From contig CBDFLL010000005.1 in the NCBI GenBank assembly GCA_965249205.1, positions 310,001 to 374,000 of the forward strand: a stretch of DNA of 64,000 bases. The letters are read 5' to 3'. Numbering within the stretch: the stretch's first letter is position 1; every line of letters begins with the position of its first letter. Source of the stretch: JAQBVV01 sp965249205. GTDB taxonomy: Bacteria > Acidobacteriota > Vicinamibacteria > Vicinamibacterales > UBA2999. Positions 27,765-36,580 of the stretch are shown one piece after another. Made by a program: the position numbers and the translations under genes. Under the pieces are notes generated by a model. It was not told the origin of the DNA, ran no database searches, and saw only the letters and a list, made by a program, of their open reading frames with translations.

Positions 27765-27943
27765 ATTCTGGTAAGCGCGGCTTGATTCCCATAGCTCCGG
27801 CACAAACCCACAGGTTCACGCCGAGGCCCTGAGTATTCCAACTCGAGTCAGTCGCCCACCACGATCATCAGCGCGCAGCACTCGATCGGCGCGGCCGCGT
27901 GAGTGCGCGGTCGAGCTCCGAGCGACCGGCACGCCAGACGGCT

Positions 27944-28987
27944 CGTGCTTATCCGGTTGTTTCAGCAAGCCACCACCGGTAGTGTATCGGCGTGGCGCGC
28001 CCGTCGTTTCCGAAGAATCTCCGGGAGTTTCAGCGGCAATTTGCGACCGCCGAGGCCTGTCAGGACTACTTGGCGGCGTGCCGCTGGCCGGACGGCTTTG
28101 TGTGTCCCCGGTGCCGGCACGCGCGCGGCTATCGCCTGACCACACACCGGCGCTGGCAATGTGCGGCGTGCCGGTATCAGGTGTCGCTGACCGCCGGGAC
28201 GATTCTCCACAACACGAAGACGCCGCTCCTGGTGTGGTTCTGGGCGGCCTATTTGACGGTTACCGACAAGCGGGGCCTCTCGGCGCTCCTGCTGCAGCGG
28301 CAGTTGGGCCTGCGGCGGTACGAAACGGCGTGGCTGCTGTTGCACAAGCTGCGGCGCGCGATGGTGAACGCGGGGCGGGAGCCCTTGTACGGCGACGTGG
28401 AGATCGATGACACCTGGGTGGGCGCGCCCCAGGCCGGCCTGCGCGGCAGTCGCCAACTCAAGGGGCGGAAAGCCGCGCTGGTGCTGGTGGCGGTGGAACG
28501 ACGCGGGGATCGGTCGGGTCGGGTCCGCATGTCCGTGATCCCGAACTTCAAACAATCGACGATGCTCGCGTTCGTCACTCACCACATTGCGCCGGGGGCG
28601 ACGGTCTACACCGACGGGCTGAAAAGTTTCGATGGGCTCCAGGCCGCTGACGTGAGACACGTCGCCCGCCCGCAACCGATCCGGAGCGCCCTGCACAGGG
28701 GGGTGCCCTCCGTCGTGCCTTTGGCCGACCGCGTCATCGGCAATTGCCAACAGTGGTTGATTGGCACGCACCACGGCGTCAGCAAGGCGCAACTACAGGT
28801 CTACCTCGATGAGTTCGTGTTTCGGCACAATCGGCGGCGGCACCCGATGGCCGCCTTTCAGACCCTGCTGGGCCTGGGGACCGGACGGACGCCCACGCCC
28901 GCCCGACGGATTCGCGGCGCGCAGGACGTGCGCCCCCCAGGCTGATCGCAAGATATAGGGGTTAGCTGAAACAACCGGATAAGCACG
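27944..28987 (+). mobile_element. Complete IS1595-family element with 8-bp target duplication
   Basis: 1044 bp bounded by perfect 23-bp inverted repeats (CGTGCTTATCCGGTTGTTTC... at 27944, complement ending 28987). Both sides carry the direct repeat AGACGGCT (27936-27943 and 28988-28995), the 8-bp duplication known for IS1595. It contains one transposase gene. The copy at 1-699 is identical in the shared part, so at least one transposition or duplication is recent. Confidence 0.95.
27992..28945 (+). CDS. IS1595-family transposase, full length
   Basis: 317 residues from GTG 27992. The N-terminal zinc ribbon is clear ('FVCPRCRHARGYRLTTHRRW' then 'QCAACRYQVSLTAGT'), followed by the ISXO2-like DDE domain with 'GDVEIDDTWVGAPQAG', 'ATVYTDGLKSFDGLQ' and 'HNRRRHPMAAFQTLLGLG'. 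It moves its own element. The reading frame is intact and the ends are perfect, so the element may be active. Confidence 0.95.
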   Translation: MARPSFPKNLREFQRQFATAEACQDYLAACRWPDGFVCPRCRHARGYRLTTHRRWQCAACRYQVSLTAGTILHNTKTPLLVWFWAAYLTVTDKRGLSALLLQRQLGLRRYETAWLLLHKLRRAMVNAGREPLYGDVEIDDTWVGAPQAGLRGSRQLKGRKAALVLVAVERRGDRSGRVRMSVIPNFKQSTMLAFVTHHIAPGATVYTDGLKSFDGLQAADVRHVARPQPIRSALHRGVPSVVPLADRVIGNCQQWLIGTHHGVSKAQLQVYLDEFVFRHNRRRHPMAAFQTLLGLGTGRTPTPARRIRGAQDVRPPG

Positions 28988-28993
28988 AGACGG

Positions 28994-29143
28994 CTAGAGC
29001 GCTTTTCAGATAGCCCCAGTAGTGACTGAGCGAGCATGATACTTCTGCGCACACCACCGCAACGCTTCGGTCCCGCCGAATGCCGTAACCATTTTCGGCA
29101 TTGCGGCTGCTCGAATGCCACACGGTCATGAAAAGCGCTTTAG
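28994..29143. repeat. MITE-like element A (150 bp) with 15-bp terminal inverted repeats
   Basis: Left arm CTAGAGCGCTTTTCA (28994-29008) and the complement of the right arm (29129-29143) CTAAAGCGCTTTTCA match at 14 of 15 positions. The inside holds no gene. It lies between IS1595 and the dienelactone hydrolase gene; the same kind of element (B) is on the other side of that gene. Confidence 0.55.
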
Positions 29144-29157
29144 GCGCAGCCCGCGTC

Positions 29158-30021
29158 TTACGCCAGGGCCTTCTCGTACAGCGCGAGCAATCGGCCCCAC
29201 GCCCTTTCGGCCTGCAGCTCGTTGTAGACCCCCGAATCAGGGGGGCACCAGCCGTGAGCCGCGCCGGCGTAGACCTCGATTTCCGCCGGCCGGTTCGCTG
29301 CCGCAAACGTCTCCCTGAGCACGTTCTTGTCCTCGGGCGCCCGCATGTCGTCGTTGGCGGCAATGGCCACCAGCATCTGCGCCTGAGCCCCGGCGGCCTG
29401 CAGGTGTGGGCTGTTCGGCATGTCGGTCACCAGTCCGCCGCCGTGAAACGACGCGACGGCGCCGATGCGATCCGGCACGGCGGCCGCCGTCCTGAACGCC
29501 ATCGGGCCACCCATGCAATAGCCCTGCGTGCCCATCTTTCGGTTCCCCGCGACCGAGGCCTGCTGGTCCAACCACCCGACAAACGCCCTGGCATCGGTCA
29601 TGTGCGTAGTCTCGGTCAGCGCTTGCATGAGCGGCAACACCTCCGGAATCGGCGTCGCCGCGCCGGCCGTGGCGGTCGGTGCCGCCTGAACGCGATAGAA
29701 CGGATTGACCACGAGTACGGAATAGCCCGTCTCCGCTAGCCGTTTGCCCATCTGGCGAAACGCGGGCCGCAGACCGAAGATGTCCGGCCACATGAGCACA
29801 CCAGGGGCAGTACCGGTGGAGGGGTACACGAAGTAACAGTCGGCCATGCCGTCCGGCGTCATCACGGTCACGTCCATTTCGGTCACCGCGACCGCGTTGG
29901 TGACCTTCGGCAACATCATGACCATGCCCGCGCCCAGCAAGACGCCAAATTGCCGCCGCGTCACCATGCCGCGCGCCTCGAAGTTCTGGAGATCGTCCTC
30001 AAAATGATCCTGGTCGCACAT
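29158..30021 (-). CDS. Dienelactone hydrolase family protein
   Basis: 287 residues. After a 30-residue lead, a twin-arginine-like start 'VTRRQFGVLLGAGMVMML' suggests export, perhaps with the ATG at the second methionine region. The alpha/beta-hydrolase core has 'PGVLMWPDIFGLRPAFRQMG', the nucleophile elbow 'TQGYCMGGPMAF' with Cys as in dienelactone hydrolases, an aspartate in 'VAIAANDDMRAPEDK' and the histidine 'VYAGAAHGWCPP'. Members open lactones or hydrolyse small esters. It is flanked on both sides by MITE-like repeats. Confidence 0.88.
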   Translation of the reverse strand: MCDQDHFEDDLQNFEARGMVTRRQFGVLLGAGMVMMLPKVTNAVAVTEMDVTVMTPDGMADCYFVYPSTGTAPGVLMWPDIFGLRPAFRQMGKRLAETGYSVLVVNPFYRVQAAPTATAGAATPIPEVLPLMQALTETTHMTDARAFVGWLDQQASVAGNRKMGTQGYCMGGPMAFRTAAAVPDRIGAVASFHGGGLVTDMPNSPHLQAAGAQAQMLVAIAANDDMRAPEDKNVLRETFAAANRPAEIEVYAGAAHGWCPPDSGVYNELQAERAWGRLLALYEKALA

Positions 30022-30052
30022 AGCTCTTCCCTTTCGACGACTGGTCGCGCGA

Positions 30053-30160
30053 CTAGCGCGGATTTCACTTCTGCGTAGCAGACGGTCGAGGTGCTCCCTC
30101 TGGCACGAGTGGACTGCCTGCTGTTCCTCTGGAGCTACGCGCTCATGAAATCCGCGCTAG
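30053..30160. repeat. MITE-like element B (108 bp) with perfect 15-bp terminal inverted repeats
   Basis: Left arm CTAGCGCGGATTTCA (30053-30067) is exactly complementary to the right arm at 30146-30160. It resembles element A in arm pattern (CTA-n-n-GCG-n-n-TTTCA), and both right arms continue TGA-n-CG outward-in. It fills the upstream region of the dienelactone hydrolase gene and may carry its promoter. The remaining gap to 30371 shows no gene. Confidence 0.55.
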
Positions 30161-30371
30161 ACGCGCGAGATGGATTCTCTACGGCACTGGCCCTCCTGGA
30201 TTCGTGCGGCCACAGATCAGCACGAACAGGCTGTCCGACCCTGCCGGAGGCAGGCCTGGCCGGAGATTACCAGATATGCCGCGCAGTACGTCGTGGCCAA
30301 GGCGATGGGGTCACCCAAATCCCGATGGGCGTCGAGGTGCTCCCCCGACACCAATGGCGTAGACTGGCGCC

Positions 30372-31016
30372 CTGCGAGAGACCAACACGCTCGGACGTTA
30401 CGTCTGGCTTTGGCTCTTCGGGCTGGCCCTGGGCTGGTTCGAGGGCGCGGTGGTGGTGTATCTGCGCGTGCTCTACTACCCGGACGGCTTCCGGTTTCCG
30501 GTGGTCATCATTCCGAACTGGTTGGCGGGTGTCGAGATCGTGCGTGAGGGCGCGAGCCTGCTCCTGCTCGCGGCCGCGGCCCGGCTGGCGGGTCGCCACT
30601 TTCTGGAACGATTCGCGGCCTTCATGCTGCTCTTCGGTATCTGGGACCTGGTCTACTACCTCGTTCTTGAACTCGTGCTCGGCTGGCCCGAGAGCCTCGC
30701 CACCTGGGACCTGCTGTTTCTGCTGCCGGTCCCCTGGCTGGGACCAGTCTGGGCGCCGTGCCTGATCTCGGTCACCATGATGGCGGTGGGAAGCTACCTG
30801 TACTGGACGGCGGACCGGCCGCGATCCTTCCGCGCGTCTGACTGGGCGGTGGTGAGCGCAGGGGGTCTGGTCGTCATCGGATCGTTCGTGGCCGACTGGC
30901 GAGCGGTGGTGGAAGAGCGCGTGCCGGAGCCCTTCCCGGCTTGGCTCTTCTGGACGGGCTTCCTGCTCGCGCTGGTCTGGTTCGGCGTGGCGGAGCGCCG
31001 GCAGCGGACAGACTGA
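30372..31016 (+). CDS. Multispan membrane protein, function unknown
   Basis: A frame open from a TAG at about 30360 to 31016. GTG 30450 would give 188 residues but would cut the first membrane span ('YVWLWLFGLALGWFEGAVVV'), so a non-ATG start upstream is likely; the best placed is CTG 30372. Six spans are visible, e.g. 'FAAFMLLFGIWDLVYYLVLE', 'WAPCLISVTMMAVGSYLYW', 'WLFWTGFLLALVWFGVAER'. No catalytic motif is recognised. It stands alone. Confidence 0.6.
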   Translation: MRETNTLGRYVWLWLFGLALGWFEGAVVVYLRVLYYPDGFRFPVVIIPNWLAGVEIVREGASLLLLAAAARLAGRHFLERFAAFMLLFGIWDLVYYLVLELVLGWPESLATWDLLFLLPVPWLGPVWAPCLISVTMMAVGSYLYWTADRPRSFRASDWAVVSAGGLVVIGSFVADWRAVVEERVPEPFPAWLFWTGFLLALVWFGVAERRQRTD

Positions 31017-31051
31017 ACTCTCGGGCAGAACCATGCCCCCTCACCGCGGTT

Positions 31052-31310
31052 CAGAACCCGGCGTTGAGGCTGAAGTTCCACACCCACCGCCCGACTTCGG
31101 CGGTGGCCTCGTGTTCCTCCTCGTAGAAGTAGATATCGGAGTGCGCAGTCTTCAACACTTCGAAGGAGAATTCCTCGTACTGGACTTTGTTTCGCCCGAA
31201 GTACTAAGCGTCAGCGGCGGCGACGGGGCCGAGAACCCCCATGAAAACGCTGCCGCACAGGCCGCCAAACGTGTCCACGACGACATGCGGCACCCCCCGT
31301 CTTGATAGGC
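31052..31310 (-). pseudogene. N-terminal remnant of a TolB-type secreted peptidase-like protein with UAG in place of Gln
   Basis: The minus strand encodes a signal-like stretch 'CGSVFMGVLGPVAAADA', then TAG, then 'YFGRNKVQYEEFSFEVLKT' and 'DIYFYEEEHEATAEVGRW'. This is the conserved start of the large Acidobacteriota TolB-propeller proteins, in which the TAG position is normally Gln (CAG). The frame ends soon after with 'NFSLNAGF', far too short. So the gene is dead by a nonsense change and a large 3' loss. Confidence 0.6.
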
Positions 31311-31501
31311 CGTTGTCCCCGTTTGAACGACCGTCCGCTTGCAGTAAAGACGTGCATACTTCGAGCCGCACTGCGGGTCCTGCCTGCTGGCGACCCGGCA
31401 CGCTGGCGCCGAGGTAGCGCGAAGCGCCGGGTATAGATCTCGATCCCCGTCGGCGTACACTGCCAGGGGAGAACCTACGGCGGGACGGAAAGGACCCGAG
31501 C

Positions 31502-32158
31502 ATGCAACTTGTCTTCGAACAGATCCGCGCAGGCGGCGATCGAAACTTCGGCTACCTGCTCGGCGACCGCAACGCCGGGAAGGCGGTGCTGATCGATCCG
31601 TCGTACTCGCCTGAGGTCTTCGTCCAGCGCGCCACCGATCAGGGGCTCACGGTGACCCACGTCATCAACACCCACGGCCACGAAGATCACGTCAACGGCA
31701 ACGCCACGGCCCTGGAGTTGTGCAAGGCCCCGCTGGCGGCGTTCGCGGGCTCCACCATGGTGCGCCCTGACGTGCCCGTGGCCGACGGTCAGGAACTCGC
31801 AGTGGGTGGCCTGCTCCTCCAGTTCCTGCACGTGCCGGGCCACTGTCCGGACCACCTCGTGATTTACGAGCCGGCATGCCGGATCCTCATCACTGGCGAT
31901 CTGCTGTTTGTCGGCAAGGTGGGCGGCACGTCCACCGACGACGACGCGCGCACGGAGTGGACGAGTCTGCAACGGGTGCTCGCCCGATTCCCGGACGACG
32001 CCACGGTGTGGCCAGGCCACGACTACGGGGCGCGCCCCAGCTCCACGATCGCTCTCGAACGCGCGACCAACCCGTTTCTGCAATGCGCCGACACGGACGC
32101 CTTGATCGCCTTTAAGAAGGACTGGCCGGCGTTCAAACTGCGGCGAGGCCTGAAGTAG
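31502..32158 (+). CDS. MBL-fold hydrolase (glyoxalase II / persulfide dioxygenase type)
   Basis: 218 residues, cytosolic. Metal ligands: H-x-H-x-D-H in 'VINTHGHEDHVNGNAT', a histidine in 'LHVPGHCPDHLVIYE', an aspartate in 'ILITGDLLFVGKVGG' and a histidine in 'TVWPGHDYGARPSST'. The 'GARPSSTIALERATNPFL' tail is frequent in glyoxalase II and ETHE1-like persulfide dioxygenases. Reaction: hydrolysis of a glutathione-type thioester or oxidation of a low-molecular persulfide; which one cannot be decided. A good start is ATG 31502. Confidence 0.88.
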   Translation: MQLVFEQIRAGGDRNFGYLLGDRNAGKAVLIDPSYSPEVFVQRATDQGLTVTHVINTHGHEDHVNGNATALELCKAPLAAFAGSTMVRPDVPVADGQELAVGGLLLQFLHVPGHCPDHLVIYEPACRILITGDLLFVGKVGGTSTDDDARTEWTSLQRVLARFPDDATVWPGHDYGARPSSTIALERATNPFLQCADTDALIAFKKDWPAFKLRRGLK

Positions 32159-32181
32159 CCCCCTCCAGGCGCCTCGAATCA

Positions 32182-33006
32182 ATGACGATCGAGCAACTGG
32201 CGAGCGCGCTCGCCAACTCCCTCACTCTGACCCGCCCGCTGGTGTGCGTGGACCTGGAGGCTACCGGAGTCTGGCCTGGACACGACCGCATCGTGCAGAT
32301 CGCCACCGCCAAGGTCTTTCCGGACGGCGCGGTCTCCACATGGGCGTCACTGGTCAATCCCGAGCAGCCGATTCCGGCCGAGACAACCACGATCCATGGC
32401 ATCACCGACACGATGGCGGCCGACGCGCCGACATTTACCGAGCTGGCGTCGACAATCGGCTCGATTCTGTCGGGCAGCGATTTAACCGGCTACAACGTCG
32501 AACGCTTCGATCGTCGCCTGCTCTCCGCCGAGTTTCGACGGGCGGAGCTCGACGACCCGACCGACGGCGCCCGTGTCGTTGACGCCTACACGATCTTTCT
32601 TCGTCAGGAGCCGCGGAGCCTGGACGCCGCGTTGCGCTTCTACGACATCGAGGATGCGCTGGCCACTCGCCAGGCGCACGACGCCAGTAGCGACGTCGAA
32701 GCGACGGTTGGGGTGCTGGTCGCGCAGTTGGAACGGTATCCAGATGTGCCGCGAACGGTTGAGGGGCTACACGAGTGGCTCTACCCCCGGAATCCCAACC
32801 GGATTGATGCGGACGGCAAGATCGTGTGGCGCAATGGCGTGGCAACGGTTGCCTTCGGCGCGCAGGCGGGGACCTCGCTGGCGGACCTGGCAGCCACCGA
32901 TCGGGGGTTTCTGGAATGGGTGCTCCGAAAGGATTTCTCCGACGAGGTGAAGGCGATCGTGCGCGATGCGCTCGCGGGGCGGTTTCCCGTTCGCGAAACG
33001 CAGTAG
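32182..33006 (+). CDS. DEDDh 3'-5' exonuclease (DnaQ-like)
   Basis: 274 residues. ExoI 'LVCVDLEATGVWPGHDRIVQ' (D-x-E), ExoII 'GSDLTGYNVERFDRRLLSAE' (D) and ExoIII 'QAHDASSDVEATVGVL' (H-x4-D) are all present, with the 'ETTTIHGITDTM' linker typical of DnaQ. The C-terminal 80 residues form an additional domain ('DGKIVWRNGVATVAFGAQAG', 'FLEWVLRKDFSDEVKAIVRD') also seen in stand-alone bacterial members. It starts 23 bp after the MBL gene stop. Role: trimming of DNA or RNA 3' ends. Confidence 0.88.
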   Translation: MTIEQLASALANSLTLTRPLVCVDLEATGVWPGHDRIVQIATAKVFPDGAVSTWASLVNPEQPIPAETTTIHGITDTMAADAPTFTELASTIGSILSGSDLTGYNVERFDRRLLSAEFRRAELDDPTDGARVVDAYTIFLRQEPRSLDAALRFYDIEDALATRQAHDASSDVEATVGVLVAQLERYPDVPRTVEGLHEWLYPRNPNRIDADGKIVWRNGVATVAFGAQAGTSLADLAATDRGFLEWVLRKDFSDEVKAIVRDALAGRFPVRETQ

Positions 33007-33025
33007 CCGCACCGCTCGACCGGGC

Positions 33026-33979
33026 CTACGATTCCGGAGGTTTCGTCGGCGTCGTGATCCGGCGGCCGCTCAGTAGCGCCAGGGCCGCGTCCTGGTCGAG
33101 CCCCAGCAGGCTCCGTACGTGAATGTCCTTCTGCGGGAACGGAATTTCGATCCCGCGTTCCACCAGCGCGCTGTGAATCTCCCACAGATAGTCGGCGTGC
33201 ACGAGCGACGGGCGTTTCCCCGCCTCCGGCGTGAGCCAGACCACGAGTTCAAAATCGAGGCTCGAGTCACCTAGATTGACAAGCCACACCTGTGGTCCCC
33301 GGGCGGGCCTACCCTGCAGCGTATGTGGCGTACGCCGCGCGGCATCAAGCGCGGCGGCGCGCACAGCATCCTTGTCGGCGCCGTAGGCCACGCCGAACGG
33401 CACACGAATCCGTCGGTCGCCTTCGTCCAGCGTCCAGTTGACGACGCGGCCGCGCACGAATTCCAGATTGGGAACGAGGATGTCGATGTTGTCGTTGGTC
33501 GCGATCCGCGTCGCGCGGATGCGGATTTCGCGCACTTCACCAGAGACACCGGACTCAAGCTCGATGAAATCGCCGACGCGGAGGTGCCGCTCGAACAGGA
33601 TTATCAGGCCTGCAAAGAAGTTGGCCACGATATCCTGCAGCCCAAAGCCGATACCGATACCAAGAGCACCAAGCACCACGGCGAGGTTCGTAAAATCCAC
33701 ACCGATGGTCGAGAGCCCAACGCTGATGCCGAGCGCCAGCAGCACGTAGTGCGCCACGCGGCCCACGGTGTACAACGCCGCGCGATCCGTGCCCGGCCAG
33801 CGCGCACTGACACGGGCCAACGTGGTGCGCACGAGGCGTGATGCCAACGCCGCCGCGCCAATCACGAACAGCACTCGCACGACGCCAATGGAGGTGACTG
33901 CTGTGCCCCCTATCGAAAACAGCTCGATGGTGAGCACGCTGTGCACCGCGGCCCAGAGGGCAACCAGACGCTCAAGCAT
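33026..33979 (-). CDS. MscS-family mechanosensitive channel
   Basis: 317 residues. N-terminal spans ('SIGVVRVLFVIGAAALASRL', 'GRVAHYVLLALGISVGLST') lead to the pore helix and beta domain: 'LAVVLGALGIGIGFGLQDIV', 'FFAGLIILFERHLRVGDFI', 'GEVREIRIRATRIATNDNID', 'VPNLEFVRGRVVNWT'. The C-terminal alpha/beta domain ends in 'VERGIEIPFPQKDIHVRS'. Function: solute efflux under hypo-osmotic shock. Convergent with the exonuclease gene (20 bp between stops). A second, different MscS gene lies at 34650. Confidence 0.92.
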   Translation of the reverse strand: MLERLVALWAAVHSVLTIELFSIGGTAVTSIGVVRVLFVIGAAALASRLVRTTLARVSARWPGTDRAALYTVGRVAHYVLLALGISVGLSTIGVDFTNLAVVLGALGIGIGFGLQDIVANFFAGLIILFERHLRVGDFIELESGVSGEVREIRIRATRIATNDNIDILVPNLEFVRGRVVNWTLDEGDRRIRVPFGVAYGADKDAVRAAALDAARRTPHTLQGRPARGPQVWLVNLGDSSLDFELVVWLTPEAGKRPSLVHADYLWEIHSALVERGIEIPFPQKDIHVRSLLGLDQDAALALLSGRRITTPTKPPES

Positions 33980-34059
33980 GAGGTACCTTATACATACTCG
34001 ATACAGGCTTCTGACTTCCGGTGTTCACGCAGGACGGGCGCATCCGTCGAGGGTTGGCC

Positions 34060-34584
34060 ATGGCACTTCTTTTCCGCATTGGACATCGCGCGCTTCGACT
34101 CGCTGTCGGCGCGTTGCTGTTGCCGTTGCTGGGAGGCGCTGTATTCGCCCAAGAGGCACCTCCGGCGTCGGCGTTTGAGCCACGGGTTGGCCAGGCTGGG
34201 AAAGACGTCGTCTGGGTGCCCACGCCGGATGAAGTGGTCGAAACGATGCTCGACATGGCGGAGGTCACCCCACAGGACTTTCTCATGGATCTCGGGTCGG
34301 GCGACGGCCGGACGGTCATCGCAGCCGCCAAGCGGGGCCTTCGCGCCAAGGGTATCGAATACAACCCCGAGATGGTCTTGCTGGCAAGACACAATGCCGA
34401 GGCCGCGGGCGTGAGCAATCAGGTGGAGTTTGAGCAGGCCGATCTCTTTGAAACTGACTTCTCCGGGGCGCAGGTGCTGACGATGTTCCTCCTGCCCCAA
34501 ATCAATATGAAATTGCGTCCCGCGATCCTGCGCATGACGCCTGGCACGCGCGTGGTGTCGAACTCCTTCCTCATGGAGGACTGA
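34060..34584 (+). CDS. Exported SAM-dependent methyltransferase-like protein, C-terminally short
   Basis: From ATG 34060 (GAGGG 9 nt upstream) the N terminus is a signal peptide ('LAVGALLLPLLGGAVFA'). The methyltransferase core is seen: 'FLMDLGSGDGRTVIAAAKRG' (motif I), 'AKGIEYNPEMVLLARHNAEA', 'FEQADLFETDFSGAQVLTM'. The frame stops after 'GTRVVSNSFLMED', where relatives continue with about 70-100 residues. The following bases to 34636 look like the end of an unrelated gene, so the 3' end was probably lost by deletion. Activity is doubtful. Confidence 0.7.
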   Translation: MALLFRIGHRALRLAVGALLLPLLGGAVFAQEAPPASAFEPRVGQAGKDVVWVPTPDEVVETMLDMAEVTPQDFLMDLGSGDGRTVIAAAKRGLRAKGIEYNPEMVLLARHNAEAAGVSNQVEFEQADLFETDFSGAQVLTMFLLPQINMKLRPAILRMTPGTRVVSNSFLMED

Positions 34585-34649
34585 CTGGCACGGTCACCGG
34601 TGGCGCTGCGGGCACGTTTACCGCGACAAAGCGGTAGGTCGGAGGACAG

Positions 34650-35762
34650 TTGGACGTTTCGAGTGTGATGAACCGCGCAATAGCCTCGGCCATTGAATAC
34701 AGCTGGGTGATGCAAGTTTTCGGCGTCGTGCTGGCCACGTTGATCGCCGGCGCTGTCGTACGTCGCATGGTGCGGCACATGGTTGAGCGCACCAAAGCCA
34801 CGCCCAATATCCTAGACGACGCCGTGGCCATGGCGTTGGTGGGGCCTGCACGCGGGCTAGTCTGGGTGATCGGCCTGGCGTCGGCTGTGTATATCGCCGG
34901 CGCCCAGACGGAGGCGGTCGTCTTCGACGCCCTTCCCGCCGTACGAAACGTCGGGGTCGTCTGGATGTTGACTTGGTTCCTGCTGCGCTTCGCCAGAGGC
35001 TACGAAGGTGTCTACATCACCGAACAGCAGGCGCGTGGCGGACTCACCGACCTCACGTTCGTGCGCGCGATCGGCAAGCTCGCCAGGGCCTCGATCGCCA
35101 TCACCGCGGCGCTCGTGGGGCTGCAGACATTCGGGATCAGCATTGCAGGCCTGCTCGCCTTTGGCGGCATGGGGGGCATCGCCGTTGGACTGGCGGCACA
35201 GGACCTGCTGGCGAACGTCTTCGGTGGCGTGACGATCTATCTCGATCGGCCATTCAACGTCGGAGACTGGATCCGCTCACCAGATGAGGAGATCGAAGGC
35301 ACGGTAGAAGAGATCGGCTGGCGACGCACCTTGATCCGGACCTTCGACAAGCGGCCGCTGTACGTGCCGAATGCGTCGTTCACGAAGATCTCCATCGAAA
35401 ATCCGTCACGCATGACTCACCGCCGGATCAAGGAGACGATCGGTGTGCGATACGACGACATCGATCGGGTGCCGATCATCCTGGCCGAGATTCGCGAATA
35501 TCTGATTGGCAGTGCCCTTATCGACGACTCCCAGACGCTGATGGTCAACTTCAACCAGTTTGGACCATCCTCGCTGGACTTCTTTGTCTACTGCTTCACC
35601 CACACGACTGTATGGACGAAATACCACGAAGTGAAGGAGGAGGTGCTCCTGCACATCTCCGGCATCATCGCGAGTCACGGTGCAGAGATCGCCTTCCCGA
35701 CGCGGACGCTGCACGTCGCAAGCGACGCGCACCTGGGAGGGCTCCCGACCGACGAAAGCTAA
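34650..35762 (+). CDS. MscS-family mechanosensitive channel
   Basis: 370 residues from TTG 34650, which has GGAGGA just upstream. Four N-terminal spans precede the conserved block 'SIAGLLAFGGMGGIAVGLAA', 'LANVFGGVTIYLDRPFNVGD', 'VEEIGWRRTLIRTFDKRPLY' and 'VPNASFTKISIENPSRMTHR'. This version, with Arg/Lys-rich loop and an acidic 'SPDEEIEGT' insertion, differs from the 33.0-33.98 kb channel, so the two are not a recent duplication. Role: osmotic safety valve. Intact. Confidence 0.92.
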   Translation: MDVSSVMNRAIASAIEYSWVMQVFGVVLATLIAGAVVRRMVRHMVERTKATPNILDDAVAMALVGPARGLVWVIGLASAVYIAGAQTEAVVFDALPAVRNVGVVWMLTWFLLRFARGYEGVYITEQQARGGLTDLTFVRAIGKLARASIAITAALVGLQTFGISIAGLLAFGGMGGIAVGLAAQDLLANVFGGVTIYLDRPFNVGDWIRSPDEEIEGTVEEIGWRRTLIRTFDKRPLYVPNASFTKISIENPSRMTHRRIKETIGVRYDDIDRVPIILAEIREYLIGSALIDDSQTLMVNFNQFGPSSLDFFVYCFTHTTVWTKYHEVKEEVLLHISGIIASHGAEIAFPTRTLHVASDAHLGGLPTDES

Positions 35763-35965
35763 TCGCGCGGGCTTGACCGGGCGCTCCCGGCCAGCGGTGG
35801 AGGCTCCGACTCACCACGCTCGCATGTCTCGACTCACGTTCAACCGAGGCGCACACGCTTTCAAGAGCGACCTCCGAACGGACACGAGCACACTCCATCG
35901 CACGCTGGCGAACTTGCGTCGGAAGCAACTGTAGCCCCGCGACACATCGCCCGATATGCTCCGAT

Positions 35966-36415
35966 ATGGAGCCCGAGGAACCGACGGCTACGCCCCCACC
36001 TGTGGCTTCGCTCGTGGCGACAACCGAGGAGGCCTCACTCGCGCTCGGTGGCCAGTCCAGCGTGCGCATCTCGACGTTCCCCTGCCGGGTCGGACGAGAA
36101 AGTCGAGTGGTGACGTCTGCGCGTCCAAGATCAGACGATCTTCGACTCGGCTCCGCAGCTCGACTGAACGACCTCTACCTCGTTGATCCGTTGAAGAAGC
36201 ACTTGCACATTTCTCGCGAGCACTTCGCCATCGAGTACGCCGCCGGGAAGTTTTTCCTCGTGGATCGAGGCAGCACGTGCGGAACGATCGTGGCTGGACG
36301 ACACATCGGCGGCGACTGCTCAGGGGGGCAGACTGAACTGCACAGCGGTGATGAGATCGTTGTCGGCACCGATCGCTCGTCGTACGTGTTCCGGTTCGAA
36401 GTCGCGACTGACTAG
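35966..36415 (+). CDS. Stand-alone FHA-domain protein, copy 1
   Basis: 149 residues: a variable proline/threonine-rich N terminus ('EEPTATPPPVASLVATTEEA') that could be a kinase target, then one FHA domain. FHA signatures: 'PCRVGRESRV' (GR at 43-44), 'HLHISREHFAIE' (S-x-x-H at 83-86) and 'DRGSTCGTIVAGRHIGG'. In the last motif the usual Asn-Gly is Cys-Gly (105-106). FHA domains bind phosphothreonine; here likely partners are the PknB-type kinases of the organism (inference). Followed by copy 2. Confidence 0.85.
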   Translation: MEPEEPTATPPPVASLVATTEEASLALGGQSSVRISTFPCRVGRESRVVTSARPRSDDLRLGSAARLNDLYLVDPLKKHLHISREHFAIEYAAGKFFLVDRGSTCGTIVAGRHIGGDCSGGQTELHSGDEIVVGTDRSSYVFRFEVATD

Positions 36416-36580
36416 GCTCACGTTCTTCGTCGGTGGCCACGCGGGAACGCGTTCCCGACACGCACGCTTGCACACGAAAAGGCCGCACGAGGAGACACAA
36501 GCGCACTCCATGGAACGCGGGTGTACACCTGGCCGAAACCACTGGAGTCCGACGAATAGTCTCCCGATACACTGGCCCAG

